DNA of 64,000 nt from Enterobacter dykesii (GTDB lineage Bacteria; Pseudomonadota; Gammaproteobacteria; Enterobacterales; Enterobacteriaceae): positions 2,046,001 to 2,110,000 of the forward strand of contig NZ_CP126604.1 in assembly GCF_008364625.2 (NCBI RefSeq), read 5' to 3'. This document shows, piece after piece, positions 16,788-25,951 of the stretch. A model generated the notes under the pieces. That model saw only the letters and a list, made by a program, of their open reading frames with translations. It did not search any database and had not been told where the DNA came from. How positions within the stretch are numbered: position 1 is the stretch's first letter; every line of letters begins with the position of its first letter. The translations under genes and the position numbers were made by a program.

Positions 16788-19427
16788 ATGAAGGGTAAAT
16801 ACAAAGCCGCTCTTGCGCTTTTACTGCTGTTCATACTGTTGCCGCTGACGCTGCTGATGACGCTCGCTCAGTGGGTACCGACTCTCGCCGGGATCTGGCT
16901 GCCCGTCGGGACGCGCATCGCTTTCGAAGAGAGTCCGAAACTTACCCGCCACGCGCTGGTGATCCCCGATCTTCGCTATCTGGTTGAAGACTGCGAAATT
17001 GCCCGCATCGATAGCGTGACGCTGTCACATCCAAGCCGCTGGAAGCTGGATATCGGCGCGCTGGATCTTAACTCCGTCTGCCTGAGCAAAATTCCCCAGT
17101 CTGCGCCCTCAACGGTCGCCCCCAAAACGCTGGCGCAGTGGCAGGCGGTGTTACCCAATACCTGGATCACGGTTCACCGTCTGACGCTGTCGCCCTGGCA
17201 GCAGTGGCAGGGCGAGCTGCATGCGTCGCTGACGCCGTCCATTCAGGAGCTCGCCTATAAAGGCGAGCAGGTCAGCATTAAAGGCACGCTTCGCGGTCAG
17301 ACGCTCTCGGTCAGCCAGTTCGATGTCCAGCTCCAGGACCAGCCGCAGCCGATTAAGCTGGTGGGCGAGTTTACCTTGCCGCTGGTGCCGGACGGCGTGC
17401 CGGTGAAAGGCCACGCGGTGGCGACCTTTAACGTGCCACAGTTGACGTCTCTGGTCGATGCCGATCTGGACTGGGAAGACAATCAGGGACAGCTGGTGGT
17501 GATGGCGCGGGACAATCCCGATCCGCTGCTCGACCTGCCGTGGCAGATCACCGCGGAACAGCTCAACATCAGCGACGGACGCTGGAACTGGGATCTCTCG
17601 GGGATGCCGCTGAGCGGGCGGGTATCCCTTCGCGCCGACAACTGGCAGCAGGGGCTGGATAACACCACCCTGACCGGACGGCTGAATGTGCTTACCCAGG
17701 GTGATGCGGGGAAAGGCAACGCGGTACTGAATATCGGGCCCGGCAGGCTCAGCATGGAAAACAGCGACATGCCCCTGCATCTGAGCGGTGAAGCGAAGCA
17801 AAACGATCTCATTCTTTACGCAAAATTGCCCGCCACGCTGACCGGCAGCCTGTATGAACCGCAGCTGGCCTTTGAGCCGGGCGCGCTGCTCCGCTCGCGC
17901 GGGCGCATCATTGACTCACTCGATATCGATGAAATCCGCTGGCCGCTGGCGGGCGTGAAGCTGACGCAGAAGGGCGTGGACGGTCGATTACAGGCGATTC
18001 TGCGCGCCCATGAAAACCAGATGGGGGATTTTGAACTCCACCTGGACGGCCAGGCCAACGACTTTTTACCTGATAACGGCCTGTGGCAGTGGCGCTACTG
18101 GGGGAAAGGCGGTTTTACGCCGATGCATGCCCGCTGGGATGTCGCCGGGAAAGGCGAGTGGCGCGACAATCTTATTGAGCTGACGGCGCTCTCCACCGGT
18201 TTTGACAAGCTCCAGTACGGCACGATGGAGGTCAGCAAGCCGCGCCTGGTGCTGGATCAACCGGTGCGCTGGCTGCGTGACCCTGAAAAACCGGCCTTCA
18301 GCGGCGCGCTGTCGCTCAACGCCGGGCAAACCCGTTTCTCCGGCGGCAGCACGTTGCCGCCCTCGGTCCTGACCTTCAGCGTCGACGGCACCGACCCGAC
18401 TATTTTTCAGTTTAAGGGTGACCTCCATGCGGACGAAATCGGCCCGGTACAGGTGAACGGACGCTGGGATGGCGTGCGCCTTCGCGGGCAGGCCTGGTGG
18501 CCAAAACAGTCCCTTACCGTCTTCCAGCCGTTGATCCCGCCGGACTGGAAAATGACGCTGCGCGACGGGGAGCTTTACGCGCAGGTCGCCTTCTCGGCAG
18601 CGGCCGATCAGGGCTTTGAGGCCGGTGGGCACGGCGTGCTGAAATCCGGCAGCGCCTGGATGCCGGATAACCAGATTAACGGCGTCGATTTTGTGCTGCC
18701 TTTCCGCTTCAGCGAGGGTACCTGGTCCCTCGGCACGCGCGGTCCGGTCACGTTGCGCATTGGCGAAGTGGAAAACCTGGTGACCGCGCGCAACATTACC
18801 GCCGATTTACAGGGGGACTATCCCTGGACGGAGGACAATCCGCTGCTCCTCACCAACGTGAAGGTGGAAACCCTCGGCGGGAAGATCACCATGCAGCAGC
18901 TGCGGATGCCTCAGCACGACCCGGCCCTGCTGCGCGTGGACAATATCTCTTCGAGCGAGCTGATCAGCGCCGTTAATCCGAAACAGTTTGCCATGTCGGG
19001 GCCGGTGAGCGGGGCGCTGCCGTTCTGGCTGGACAATGAAAAATGGATCATTAAAGATGGCTGGCTGACCAACCCGGGGCCAATGACCCTACGCATCGAC
19101 AAAGATACGGCAGACGCCATCGTGAAGGATAATATGGTGGCGGGCGCGGCGATTAACTGGCTCCGCTATATGGAAATTTCGCGTTCGTGGACGAGAATCA
19201 ATTTAGATAATCTGGGTGAATTAACCATGCAGGCGACCATCAAGGGGACCAGCCGCGTCGATGGCAAAAGCAGCTCCGTCAACCTGAACTATACCCATGA
19301 TGAGAATGTCTTTACCCTCTGGCGCAGCCTGCGCTTTGGAGACAACCTGCAAACCTGGTTTGAGCAACATGCGGCGATACCTGCTCCCCGCAGTTTGACT
19401 GGCAAGGAAAGTGAGGAACAACAATGA
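16788..19427 (+). CDS. ydbH: YdbH, AsmA/TamB-like intermembrane lipid-transport protein
   Basis: A large 879-residue protein anchored in the inner membrane by one N-terminal helix (about 7-27). The rest is periplasmic, rich in amphipathic beta structure and typical of the AsmA-like family (YhdP, TamB, YdbH). These proteins form bridges that carry phospholipid to the outer membrane, and in E. coli the three are partly redundant. The length equals that of E. coli YdbH. It is followed by ynbE with a 4-base overlap (ATGA), and in E. coli YdbH works in complex with YnbE. Confidence 0.93.
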   Translation: MKGKYKAALALLLLFILLPLTLLMTLAQWVPTLAGIWLPVGTRIAFEESPKLTRHALVIPDLRYLVEDCEIARIDSVTLSHPSRWKLDIGALDLNSVCLSKIPQSAPSTVAPKTLAQWQAVLPNTWITVHRLTLSPWQQWQGELHASLTPSIQELAYKGEQVSIKGTLRGQTLSVSQFDVQLQDQPQPIKLVGEFTLPLVPDGVPVKGHAVATFNVPQLTSLVDADLDWEDNQGQLVVMARDNPDPLLDLPWQITAEQLNISDGRWNWDLSGMPLSGRVSLRADNWQQGLDNTTLTGRLNVLTQGDAGKGNAVLNIGPGRLSMENSDMPLHLSGEAKQNDLILYAKLPATLTGSLYEPQLAFEPGALLRSRGRIIDSLDIDEIRWPLAGVKLTQKGVDGRLQAILRAHENQMGDFELHLDGQANDFLPDNGLWQWRYWGKGGFTPMHARWDVAGKGEWRDNLIELTALSTGFDKLQYGTMEVSKPRLVLDQPVRWLRDPEKPAFSGALSLNAGQTRFSGGSTLPPSVLTFSVDGTDPTIFQFKGDLHADEIGPVQVNGRWDGVRLRGQAWWPKQSLTVFQPLIPPDWKMTLRDGELYAQVAFSAAADQGFEAGGHGVLKSGSAWMPDNQINGVDFVLPFRFSEGTWSLGTRGPVTLRIGEVENLVTARNITADLQGDYPWTEDNPLLLTNVKVETLGGKITMQQLRMPQHDPALLRVDNISSSELISAVNPKQFAMSGPVSGALPFWLDNEKWIIKDGWLTNPGPMTLRIDKDTADAIVKDNMVAGAAINWLRYMEISRSWTRINLDNLGELTMQATIKGTSRVDGKSSSVNLNYTHDENVFTLWRSLRFGDNLQTWFEQHAAIPAPRSLTGKESEEQQ

Positions 19428-19615
19428 AAAAGATGGCTGGTGTGCTCACCGTTGCCGTTGCCGCGCTACTGACCGGCTGTACGCCGCGCATTGAAGTCGC
19501 GGCGCCAAAGGAGCCGATTACCATCAATATGAATGTCAAAATCGAACATGAGATCCATATTAAGGTCGATAAAGACGTTGAAACCCTGCTGAAATCGCGC
19601 AGCGATCTGTTCTGA
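19424..19615 (+). CDS. ynbE: YnbE outer-membrane lipoprotein
   Basis: A 63-residue lipoprotein with signal peptide and lipobox Leu-Thr-Gly-Cys at residues 16-19, followed by Thr (outer-membrane sorting expected). The short mature part is beta-prone and ends in a charged tail. In E. coli YnbE caps the YdbH lipid bridge at the outer membrane. Its start overlaps the ydbH stop, and it is 7 bases from ydbL, forming a three-gene operon. Confidence 0.92.
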   Translation: MKKMAGVLTVAVAALLTGCTPRIEVAAPKEPITINMNVKIEHEIHIKVDKDVETLLKSRSDLF

Positions 19616-19622
19616 GGATGCC

Positions 19623-19940
19623 ATGAAACGATTAGCTCTGATTTTGCTGGCGCTGGGGATGAACGTGCAGGCGGCTGCGCTGACCTTAAACGATGCCCGG
19701 GCGCAGGGGCGCGTAGGGGAAACCCTAAGCGGCTATCTTGCCCCGATTCAACAGGACGCGGAAACGCTGGCGCTGGTCAATCGTATCAATGCGGCGCGCA
19801 CGGAAAACTACCAGAAGCTGGCCGACAGCAATAATTTGCCGGTTGATGAAGTGGCCAAAATGGCCGGTCAGAAACTGGTTGCCCGCGCGCAGCCGGGCGA
19901 ATACGTGAAGGGCATTAACGGAAAATGGCTCAAAAAATAG
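19623..19940 (+). CDS. ydbL: YdbL family DUF1318 periplasmic protein
   Basis: A 105-residue secreted protein with a signal peptide of about 19-20 residues ending at Ala-Ala-Ala, then a helical DUF1318 domain with Asn-Asp-Ala-Arg-Ala-Gln-Gly at its start. In E. coli YdbL assists formation of the YdbH-YnbE bridge, apparently by preventing YnbE over-assembly. It is the last gene of the ydbH-ynbE-ydbL operon. Its stop abuts the feaR stop (19941) on the other strand, with no space for a terminator between them. Confidence 0.92.
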   Translation: MKRLALILLALGMNVQAAALTLNDARAQGRVGETLSGYLAPIQQDAETLALVNRINAARTENYQKLADSNNLPVDEVAKMAGQKLVARAQPGEYVKGINGKWLKK

Positions 19941-20891
19941 TTAGCGGTAGCGCCTGCGGTATTCACCCGGCGAGACGCCAAAACGCTGCTTAAACGCCGT
20001 AGAAAAATGGCTATGGTCGGTGAACCCCCAGCTGTAGCCAATGCCCGCCAGCTTTTCATCATCACCGGTAGATTGCAGCGCCTGCGCGCAGAGGTCCAGA
20101 CGACGGTTTTTGATGTACTGCGCCACCACCAGCCCCTTCTCGGCAAACATGCGGTAGAGGCTGCGCACGGACATACCGCTCTCGGCGGCAATCCATTCCG
20201 GGCGCAGCGATTCAGACTGAATATGGTCGTCAATCAGCGCCACTACGTGCTGGAACTGGCGCTCCTTGCGCGGCTGAATGATTTCACGCTGCTGGAATGC
20301 GGGGCGCAGCAGGCAGATCATCGCTTCGAGCGCCGCTTCGCTCTCCCGATCACTCAGGTCGGCATTGCTCATGCTCTCCATCAGCAGGCGATGGCTCAGC
20401 TGTACAGTGGGCAAGGTGCGGGAAAGGGCGGTCGCGCAGCTTATCTCCTGGAAGCGACACTGCTGCTCAATAATCTGACGGGGAACCAGCAGCGAAATCT
20501 GGCGGGATTTTTCCCGCCAGTTGATCGAGCAGGGACGCGACGCGTCAATCAGCGTGATATCACCGGTTCTGAGCAGCGCGCGACGGTCATCCTGCTCAAT
20601 TTCCGCGCTGCCTTCGAGCTGGAACACGGTATAGAACCAGGCATCATTACTCTGAGCGATCTCCTGACGGGAGCGGAACAGGTTTACGCCCCCTGCGGTC
20701 ACGGTGCTGAGCTTCAGGCTGCGCGCATAGCTGGTCTCCAGCTCGCCGAAGAATTTCCCCCCGGTGGGCTGCGCGTTAAAACGCCCGCAAACCTGGTTAA
20801 TTTGCGCCAGCCACTGCTGATACTGTTCCTGCTCGCTTGCACACGCCATCGTTTCTCTCACTGCACCGTCAACGTTTTCGCATTGTTGCAT
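19941..20891 (-). CDS. feaR: FeaR, AraC-family activator of aromatic amine catabolism
   Basis: A 316-residue regulator. The N-terminal AraC-binding-like domain (about 20-200) senses the aldehyde or amine. The C-terminal double helix-turn-helix (about 210-315) has the AraC signature Gly-Ile-Gly-Tyr-Ser-Trp-Gly-Phe-Thr-Asp-His-Ser-His-Phe-Ser. It activates feaB and tynA during growth on phenylethylamine or tyramine. It is divergent from feaB; the region between holds two direct repeats of the expected FeaR pattern. Confidence 0.93.
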   Translation of the reverse strand: MQQCENVDGAVRETMACASEQEQYQQWLAQINQVCGRFNAQPTGGKFFGELETSYARSLKLSTVTAGGVNLFRSRQEIAQSNDAWFYTVFQLEGSAEIEQDDRRALLRTGDITLIDASRPCSINWREKSRQISLLVPRQIIEQQCRFQEISCATALSRTLPTVQLSHRLLMESMSNADLSDRESEAALEAMICLLRPAFQQREIIQPRKERQFQHVVALIDDHIQSESLRPEWIAAESGMSVRSLYRMFAEKGLVVAQYIKNRRLDLCAQALQSTGDDEKLAGIGYSWGFTDHSHFSTAFKQRFGVSPGEYRRRYR

Positions 20892-20988
20892 TTGTGTTGC
20901 ATTTTGTCAGAGCTATGAGGCTGACTATAGGAAAGAACACTCACCGGTAACAGCGATATAAGCGGCAATTATCGCGATTTGCGGAGCC

Positions 20989-21025
20989 TGTCACAGGTGG
21001 CAAAGCGAATGTCACAGAGACAAAA
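20989..21025. promoter_or_regulatory. FeaR-type tandem sites upstream of feaB
   Basis: Two copies of TGTCA-N8-AAA start at 20989 and 21010, 21 bases (two helical turns) apart, 66 bases before feaB. They fit the TGNCA-N8-AAA pattern I recall for FeaR. The same layout occurs at tynA. Confidence 0.7.
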
Positions 21026-21090
21026 GCGAGAACGCAAAACCCCACTTAGACTGGATGAACACCCTGCGAAGAATAACGAAGGAGTATCCT

Positions 21091-22590
21091 ATGTCTGAAT
21101 CACAGGTGGCCATTCAGCCTGCCGTGCAACAATTTTTAGACCGACAGCATGGCCTGTGGATTGAAGGGCGTCAGGCCGCGTCGGACAGTGAAAAGCGGCT
21201 GAGTGTCTTCAACCCGGCCACGGGCGAGGTCATTGCCTCGACTGCCGATGCCAGCGTCGATGACGTTGACCGTGCCGTCATGTCCGGCTGGCGCGCGTTT
21301 GTCGCCCGCAGCTGGGCCGGAAAACTGCCGGCGGAGCGCGAGCGGATCCTGCTTCATTTCGCCGATCTGGTTGAACAGCACAGCGAGGAGCTGGCCCAGC
21401 TTGAAACGCTGGAGCAGGGCAAATCGATTAACATTTCCCGCATGTTTGAAGTCAGCTGCACCCTGAACTGGATGCGCTATACCGCCGGGTTGACCACCAA
21501 AATTACGGGTAAGACCCTCGACCTTTCCATCCCGCTGCCGCAGGGCGCCCGCTATCAGGCGTGGACGCGTAAGGAGCCGGTTGGCGTGGTGGCCGGGATT
21601 GTGCCCTGGAACTTCCCGCTGATGATCGGGATGTGGAAAGTGATGCCTGCGCTGGCCGCGGGCTGCTCTATTGTCATCAAGCCGTCGGAGACCACGCCGC
21701 TGACCATGCTGCGCGTGGCGGAACTGGCAAGCGAAGCGGGCATTCCGGACGGGGTGTTCAACGTGGTGACCGGGAGCGGCGCGGTGTGCGGCGCAGCGCT
21801 GACCTCGCATCCGCATATTGCAAAGGTGAGCTTTACCGGCTCAACGGCGACGGGTAAGCAAATTGCCCGCGCGGCGGCGGATACGCTAACCGGGGTGACT
21901 CTGGAACTGGGCGGGAAAAACCCGGCCATCGTATTAAAAGACGCAGACCCGGCGTGGGTGATCGAAGGCCTGATGACCGGCAGCTTCCTGAACCAGGGGC
22001 AGGTGTGCGCGGCGAGTTCGCGCATCTACATTGAAGCGCCGCTGTTTGACACGCTGGTCAGCGGGTTTGAGCAGGCGGTGAAATCCCTGAGCGTCGGGCC
22101 GGGCATGTCGCCGGAGGCGTTTATCAACCCGCTGGTGTCGCGCGCGCACTGCGACAAGGTGCAGACCTTCCTTGATGAAGCAAAGTCGCGCAGCGCGGAG
22201 CTGATCGTCGGTAACCGGGGGCCGGAAGGCAAAGGCTATTACGTTTCGCCTACGCTGGTGGTGAACCCGGATGCCTCACTGCGCCTGACGCGTGAAGAGG
22301 TGTTTGGCCCGGTGGTCAACGTGGTACGCGTCGCCGACGGGGAAGAGGCGCTCCAGCTGGCAAACGACAGCGAGTATGGCCTGACGGCCAGCGTCTGGAC
22401 GCAGAACATCAGCAAGGCGCTGGAGTATACCGACCGGCTGCAGGCGGGCACCGTCTGGGTGAACAGCCATACGCTGATTGACGCCAACCTGCCGTTCGGC
22501 GGCATGAAGCAGTCCGGCACCGGACGTGACTTTGGTCCGGACTGGCTGGACGGCTGGTGTGAAACCAAGTCGGTTTGCGTGCGGTATTAA
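21091..22590 (+). CDS. feaB: Phenylacetaldehyde dehydrogenase
   Basis: NAD-dependent aldehyde dehydrogenase of 499 residues converting phenylacetaldehyde (from TynA) to phenylacetate, the substrate of PaaK. Catalytic Glu lies in Leu-Glu-Leu-Gly-Gly-Lys-Asn-Pro (about 270-277) and the nucleophile Cys in Asn-Gln-Gly-Gln-Val-Cys (about 306). The start at 21091 follows GGAG; the in-frame ATG at 21055 lies in the promoter area. It is divergent from feaR, and the length matches E. coli FeaB. Confidence 0.94.
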   Translation: MSESQVAIQPAVQQFLDRQHGLWIEGRQAASDSEKRLSVFNPATGEVIASTADASVDDVDRAVMSGWRAFVARSWAGKLPAERERILLHFADLVEQHSEELAQLETLEQGKSINISRMFEVSCTLNWMRYTAGLTTKITGKTLDLSIPLPQGARYQAWTRKEPVGVVAGIVPWNFPLMIGMWKVMPALAAGCSIVIKPSETTPLTMLRVAELASEAGIPDGVFNVVTGSGAVCGAALTSHPHIAKVSFTGSTATGKQIARAAADTLTGVTLELGGKNPAIVLKDADPAWVIEGLMTGSFLNQGQVCAASSRIYIEAPLFDTLVSGFEQAVKSLSVGPGMSPEAFINPLVSRAHCDKVQTFLDEAKSRSAELIVGNRGPEGKGYYVSPTLVVNPDASLRLTREEVFGPVVNVVRVADGEEALQLANDSEYGLTASVWTQNISKALEYTDRLQAGTVWVNSHTLIDANLPFGGMKQSGTGRDFGPDWLDGWCETKSVCVRY

Positions 22591-22593
22591 AAA

Positions 22594-22625
22594 AAAGCCG
22601 GGTAAGCGCAGCGCCACCCGGCTTT
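22594..22625. terminator. REP-like bidirectional terminator after feaB
   Basis: AAAGCCGGGT / ACCCGGCTTT, a 10-bp stem with a 12-nt loop and A/T tracts on both sides, lies between the convergent feaB and diguanylate cyclase genes. It is also a member of the GCCGGGT palindrome family. Confidence 0.85.
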
Positions 22626-22627
22626 AT

Positions 22628-23737
22628 TTACAGCGACCACCGATCCCGCCCGGCCTCCTTTGCCCGATACAGCGCCGCATCGGCGCGGGCGATGATTTCG
22701 GTGCCCGCTAACCCTTCCGCCATGCTCGCAATCCCCATGCTCACGGTGACACGATCGCTAACGGTTGACGCGCTGTGCGGTATGGACTCCGCGCGAAGGC
22801 CGTCCTGAATGCGTAAGGCCACCTTTTCTGCGATGTTTTCCGGACAGTTAAACAGGATCACCACAAACTCCTCGCCGCCGTAGCGTGACACCACATCGTC
22901 AGGCGTGCGCACCGACTGCTTCAGCACCCTCGCCACGCGGGTAAGGCAATCGTCACCCGCCTGGTGCCCGTAGGTGTCGTTGTAGCGTTTGAAATAGTCG
23001 ATATCCAGCATAATCACCGAGAAAGTTTTTTTCTGCTCAACCGCGTTCTCCAGCACCACTTCCATTTTCCGGCGATTGGCGGTTTTGGTTAACGGATCCT
23101 GATGCGCCAGCGCGTTCAGCCGTGAAATCAGCAGCTGATTTTGCTGGTTACGTCGCCAGGCCTCGTCAAACCAGCTCAACAGGATAAAACGCCCGCAGAC
23201 CAGGATCAGCGTAAAGACGCTCCAGATAACGACAAAGTGAAGGTTGAAGCCCCTATTGAGTATCCAGCTCGCGACCAGCAGGGTGATCCAGAGTGGGAAC
23301 ACAAAGGCGAGTAGCCCTGCAGGATAGAAATAGAGGGCGGTTAATCCGGCGAGTAATAGAATCACGCACAGCGGCCAGACGTGGGGCAGCATTAAATGGG
23401 TGATAAACCAGTAACAGGATATCGACCAGATGACGCTACAGATAAACAGCACCACGCTGATACCGGCGATGCGCCGCCACGCCATCAGGATCAGCGCAGC
23501 AGAAAGGAGAATAATGCCGAGCATCGATGCATCGACCATTTTCGTCAGATGCGGGGACTGGTGGGGATAGAGGGAATCATTGGTTTTAAGCAGGACGTGC
23601 CGGAGCAGAATCATCACCGCGAAGCTGATATTGACAAAGGCCAGCCACGGCAGGTTCATCGCCAGCCCGTGCATGACCATAGCATGGCGCGTTGGCCAGG
23701 TTGCCCGTTCAAGTGTCGGTTTTTTTCTTTTTTCCAT
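22628..23737 (-). CDS. Membrane diguanylate cyclase (GGDEF)
   Basis: A 369-residue protein. The N-terminal half has about seven hydrophobic segments (residues 30-190), forming a membrane sensor of unknown ligand. A GGDEF domain at about 205-369 carries the active-site motif Arg-Tyr-Gly-Gly-Glu-Glu-Phe, so cyclic di-GMP synthesis from two GTP is expected. The usual inhibitory-site Arg-x-x-Asp five residues before Gly-Gly reads Thr-Pro-Asp-Asp here, suggesting weak product inhibition. It is not related by sequence to its feaB, sulfatase or tynA neighbours and is not part of the E. coli fea locus. Confidence 0.88.
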   Translation of the reverse strand: MEKRKKPTLERATWPTRHAMVMHGLAMNLPWLAFVNISFAVMILLRHVLLKTNDSLYPHQSPHLTKMVDASMLGIILLSAALILMAWRRIAGISVVLFICSVIWSISCYWFITHLMLPHVWPLCVILLLAGLTALYFYPAGLLAFVFPLWITLLVASWILNRGFNLHFVVIWSVFTLILVCGRFILLSWFDEAWRRNQQNQLLISRLNALAHQDPLTKTANRRKMEVVLENAVEQKKTFSVIMLDIDYFKRYNDTYGHQAGDDCLTRVARVLKQSVRTPDDVVSRYGGEEFVVILFNCPENIAEKVALRIQDGLRAESIPHSASTVSDRVTVSMGIASMAEGLAGTEIIARADAALYRAKEAGRDRWSL

Positions 23738-23776
23738 TGACGCTTTTACCCTGTCTGGCTAACACGTGAAGCAGGA

Positions 23777-23797
23777 AAGGGCGGACGAACCGCCCTT
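23777..23797 (-). terminator. Hairpin after the alkyl sulfatase gene
   Basis: AAGGGCGG-ACGAA-CCGCCCTT, a perfect 8-bp stem just past the sulfatase stop. The minus-strand tail TCCTGC is poor in T, so efficiency is uncertain. Confidence 0.55.
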
Positions 23798-23809
23798 ATG
23801 CGTGCACCG

Positions 23810-25783
23810 TTACGGTGTCACAATGTTAAACCAGAAATCAAACTTGTCCATATAGCTAAGCATGGCATCAAGTTTCGCGCTGTCGCCAGTAATTTTAATA
23901 TTTCCGCCGTCCTGAGCCTGTTTCAGCGTCACCTCCTTGAGGATGATTTTATTCAGGGTGTCACGGTTAAGCGTCAGCGTAGCATCCGCATCTTTTGCTT
24001 CCGCGTTCGCCGTGTGGTTCAGCACGCCGTTTTCCAGCTCGAGTTTGTACTTCCCGCCATCGCTGCCCAGATCGATGTTAAACACCGATTTGGCGTCACC
24101 CGCTTTTTGTCCGTTGATATGAACAGCCAGATAGTCAAAGAACATCTCTGGCGTCATCGCGCGCACCGTGTCCGGGCTGGCGGTATTCGGCGTTGGCCCT
24201 TTCACCACGCCGTTACGTAGCTCCTGCGCACCGGTCAGGTAGAAGTTACGCCACGGACCGGATTCAGCCTGGTAGCCAAGCTGTTCCAACGCATCCGCTT
24301 CCAGATTACGTGCCGCCTGGTTGTTCGGATCGGCAAAGACCACTTTGCTCACCACCTGCGCCACCCAGCGGTAGTTCCCCTGGTCGAAGTCGGTTTTTGC
24401 CTTGCTCAGGATGGCATCCGCGCCGCCCATATACTCCACGAATTTCTTCGCGCCTTCTTCAGGCGGCAGTTCATCCAGCGTCGCCGGGTTGCCGTCAAAC
24501 CAGCCCAGATACAGCACATAGGTGGCTTTTACGTCATGGCTCACCGAACCGTAATAGCCGCGGTTGGCCCAGGTATGCGCCAGTGAATTCGGGAGCTTGA
24601 AGTTAGCGGCGATTTCGTCGCGCGTCAGCCCTTCGTTCGCCATACGCAGCGTCTGGTCGTTGATGTAACGATAGAGGTCACGCTGGCTTTTCAGCAGCTT
24701 GACGACGTTTTCGTTGCCCCAGGTCGGCCAGTGGTGCTGCGCCATGATGATTTCAGCTTTGTCACCCCAGCGCACAATCGCCTGGTTGATGTACTTCGAC
24801 CACGGCAGCGGCTCGCGGATTTTGGCCCCGCGCAGCGAGTAGGTGTTGTGCAAGGTATGGGTGACGTCCTCAGCTGATTCAATCAGTTTTTTCTCTTCGA
24901 TATACCAGAGCATTTCCGATGGCGCTTCGGATCCCGGTGCGAGCATAAAATCATAGGTCAGGCCGTCGATAACCTCTTTCTGCCCGTCTTTCTCAATGAT
25001 GTTCGTCGGGGCAATCAGCGTGACCGTCCCGGCGGAGGTCGTTGTCCCAAGACCGGCACCTACCTGACCTTTGGCATCGGGCTTCAGCAGGTTGCCGTAC
25101 ATATAGCTGGCGCGGCGGCTCATCACGTTGCCCGCCATGATATTCTCGGCAACGGCCGCTTCCATAAACCCGGCTGGCGCGTAGACCTTCACTTTGCCGG
25201 ACTTCACGTCGGCTTCATCCACCACGCCGCGCACGCCGCCATAGTGGTCAACGTGGCTGTGGGTATAAATAATGGCGACGACAGGCTTCTTGCCGCGATT
25301 TTTAAAATAGAGATCCATCCCGACCTTCGCCGTTTCTGCCGACACCAGCGGGTCAACCACGGTAATACCTTCTTTCCCTTCAATGATGGTTATATTTGAC
25401 AGATCAAGATTTCGGATCTGATATACGCCGTCGGTCACTTCAAACAGGCCGCTAATATTAATCAGCTGAGATTGACGCCATAAGCTGGGATTAACGGAGT
25501 CCGGTGATTTATCGCCTTCTTTAATAAACGAATATTGCTGTGGATCCCAGATGATATTCCCTTGTTCCCCTTTGATAATTTCCTGAGGAATCGGCGCAAT
25601 AAAGCCTTTGTGAGCGTTCGTAAAATCGGTGTTGTCGGAGAAAGGCAGCTGATTAAAGAGGGCATTATTGGCTTGTTGCGTTGCTGCCGTGGCATCCTTC
25701 GGGGCTTCTGCGGCATACGCGGAACTGACGGAAATAACAAGTCCAGCCAGAGCAAGACTCCTGACGATCAAATTGAATTTCAT
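23810..25783 (-). CDS. Secreted alkyl sulfatase (SdsA1/YjcS-type)
   Basis: A zinc alkylsulfatase of 657 residues that hydrolyses linear primary alkyl sulfates such as SDS to alcohol and sulfate. The signal peptide spans residues 1-24 (cleavage after Ala-Tyr-Ala), placing it in the periplasm. The metallo-beta-lactamase fold shows Thr-His-Ser-His-Val-Asp-His-Tyr-Gly-Gly (about 175-184) as metal ligands. A dimerisation segment and a C-terminal SCP2-like domain (about 530-657) follow, as in SdsA1. The length is close to E. coli YjcS (661). It lies between the cyclase and tynA, an insertion relative to E. coli. Confidence 0.9.
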   Translation of the reverse strand: MKFNLIVRSLALAGLVISVSSAYAAEAPKDATAATQQANNALFNQLPFSDNTDFTNAHKGFIAPIPQEIIKGEQGNIIWDPQQYSFIKEGDKSPDSVNPSLWRQSQLINISGLFEVTDGVYQIRNLDLSNITIIEGKEGITVVDPLVSAETAKVGMDLYFKNRGKKPVVAIIYTHSHVDHYGGVRGVVDEADVKSGKVKVYAPAGFMEAAVAENIMAGNVMSRRASYMYGNLLKPDAKGQVGAGLGTTTSAGTVTLIAPTNIIEKDGQKEVIDGLTYDFMLAPGSEAPSEMLWYIEEKKLIESAEDVTHTLHNTYSLRGAKIREPLPWSKYINQAIVRWGDKAEIIMAQHHWPTWGNENVVKLLKSQRDLYRYINDQTLRMANEGLTRDEIAANFKLPNSLAHTWANRGYYGSVSHDVKATYVLYLGWFDGNPATLDELPPEEGAKKFVEYMGGADAILSKAKTDFDQGNYRWVAQVVSKVVFADPNNQAARNLEADALEQLGYQAESGPWRNFYLTGAQELRNGVVKGPTPNTASPDTVRAMTPEMFFDYLAVHINGQKAGDAKSVFNIDLGSDGGKYKLELENGVLNHTANAEAKDADATLTLNRDTLNKIILKEVTLKQAQDGGNIKITGDSAKLDAMLSYMDKFDFWFNIVTP

Positions 25784-25925
25784 CCTAAACCTCTCAGTGA
25801 TGTATTACGTCGCTTGTGGAAAATTCGCGTCCTGGCTGAAAGTGGTTCAAGAAATGCAATAGGAATAAACGAGGTAGAAATAACTATAATCGGGGAGAGG
25901 TATTCAGCAAGAAAATAGATGAAAA

Positions 25926-25944
25926 ACCGGGCATTGCGCCCGGT
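25926..25944 (-). terminator. Terminator after tynA
   Basis: ACCGGGC-ATTGC-GCCCGGT followed on the minus strand by TTTTTCATC, 8 bases beyond the tynA stop. A good Rho-independent terminator. Confidence 0.85.
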
Positions 25945-25951
25945 ACGTTAT

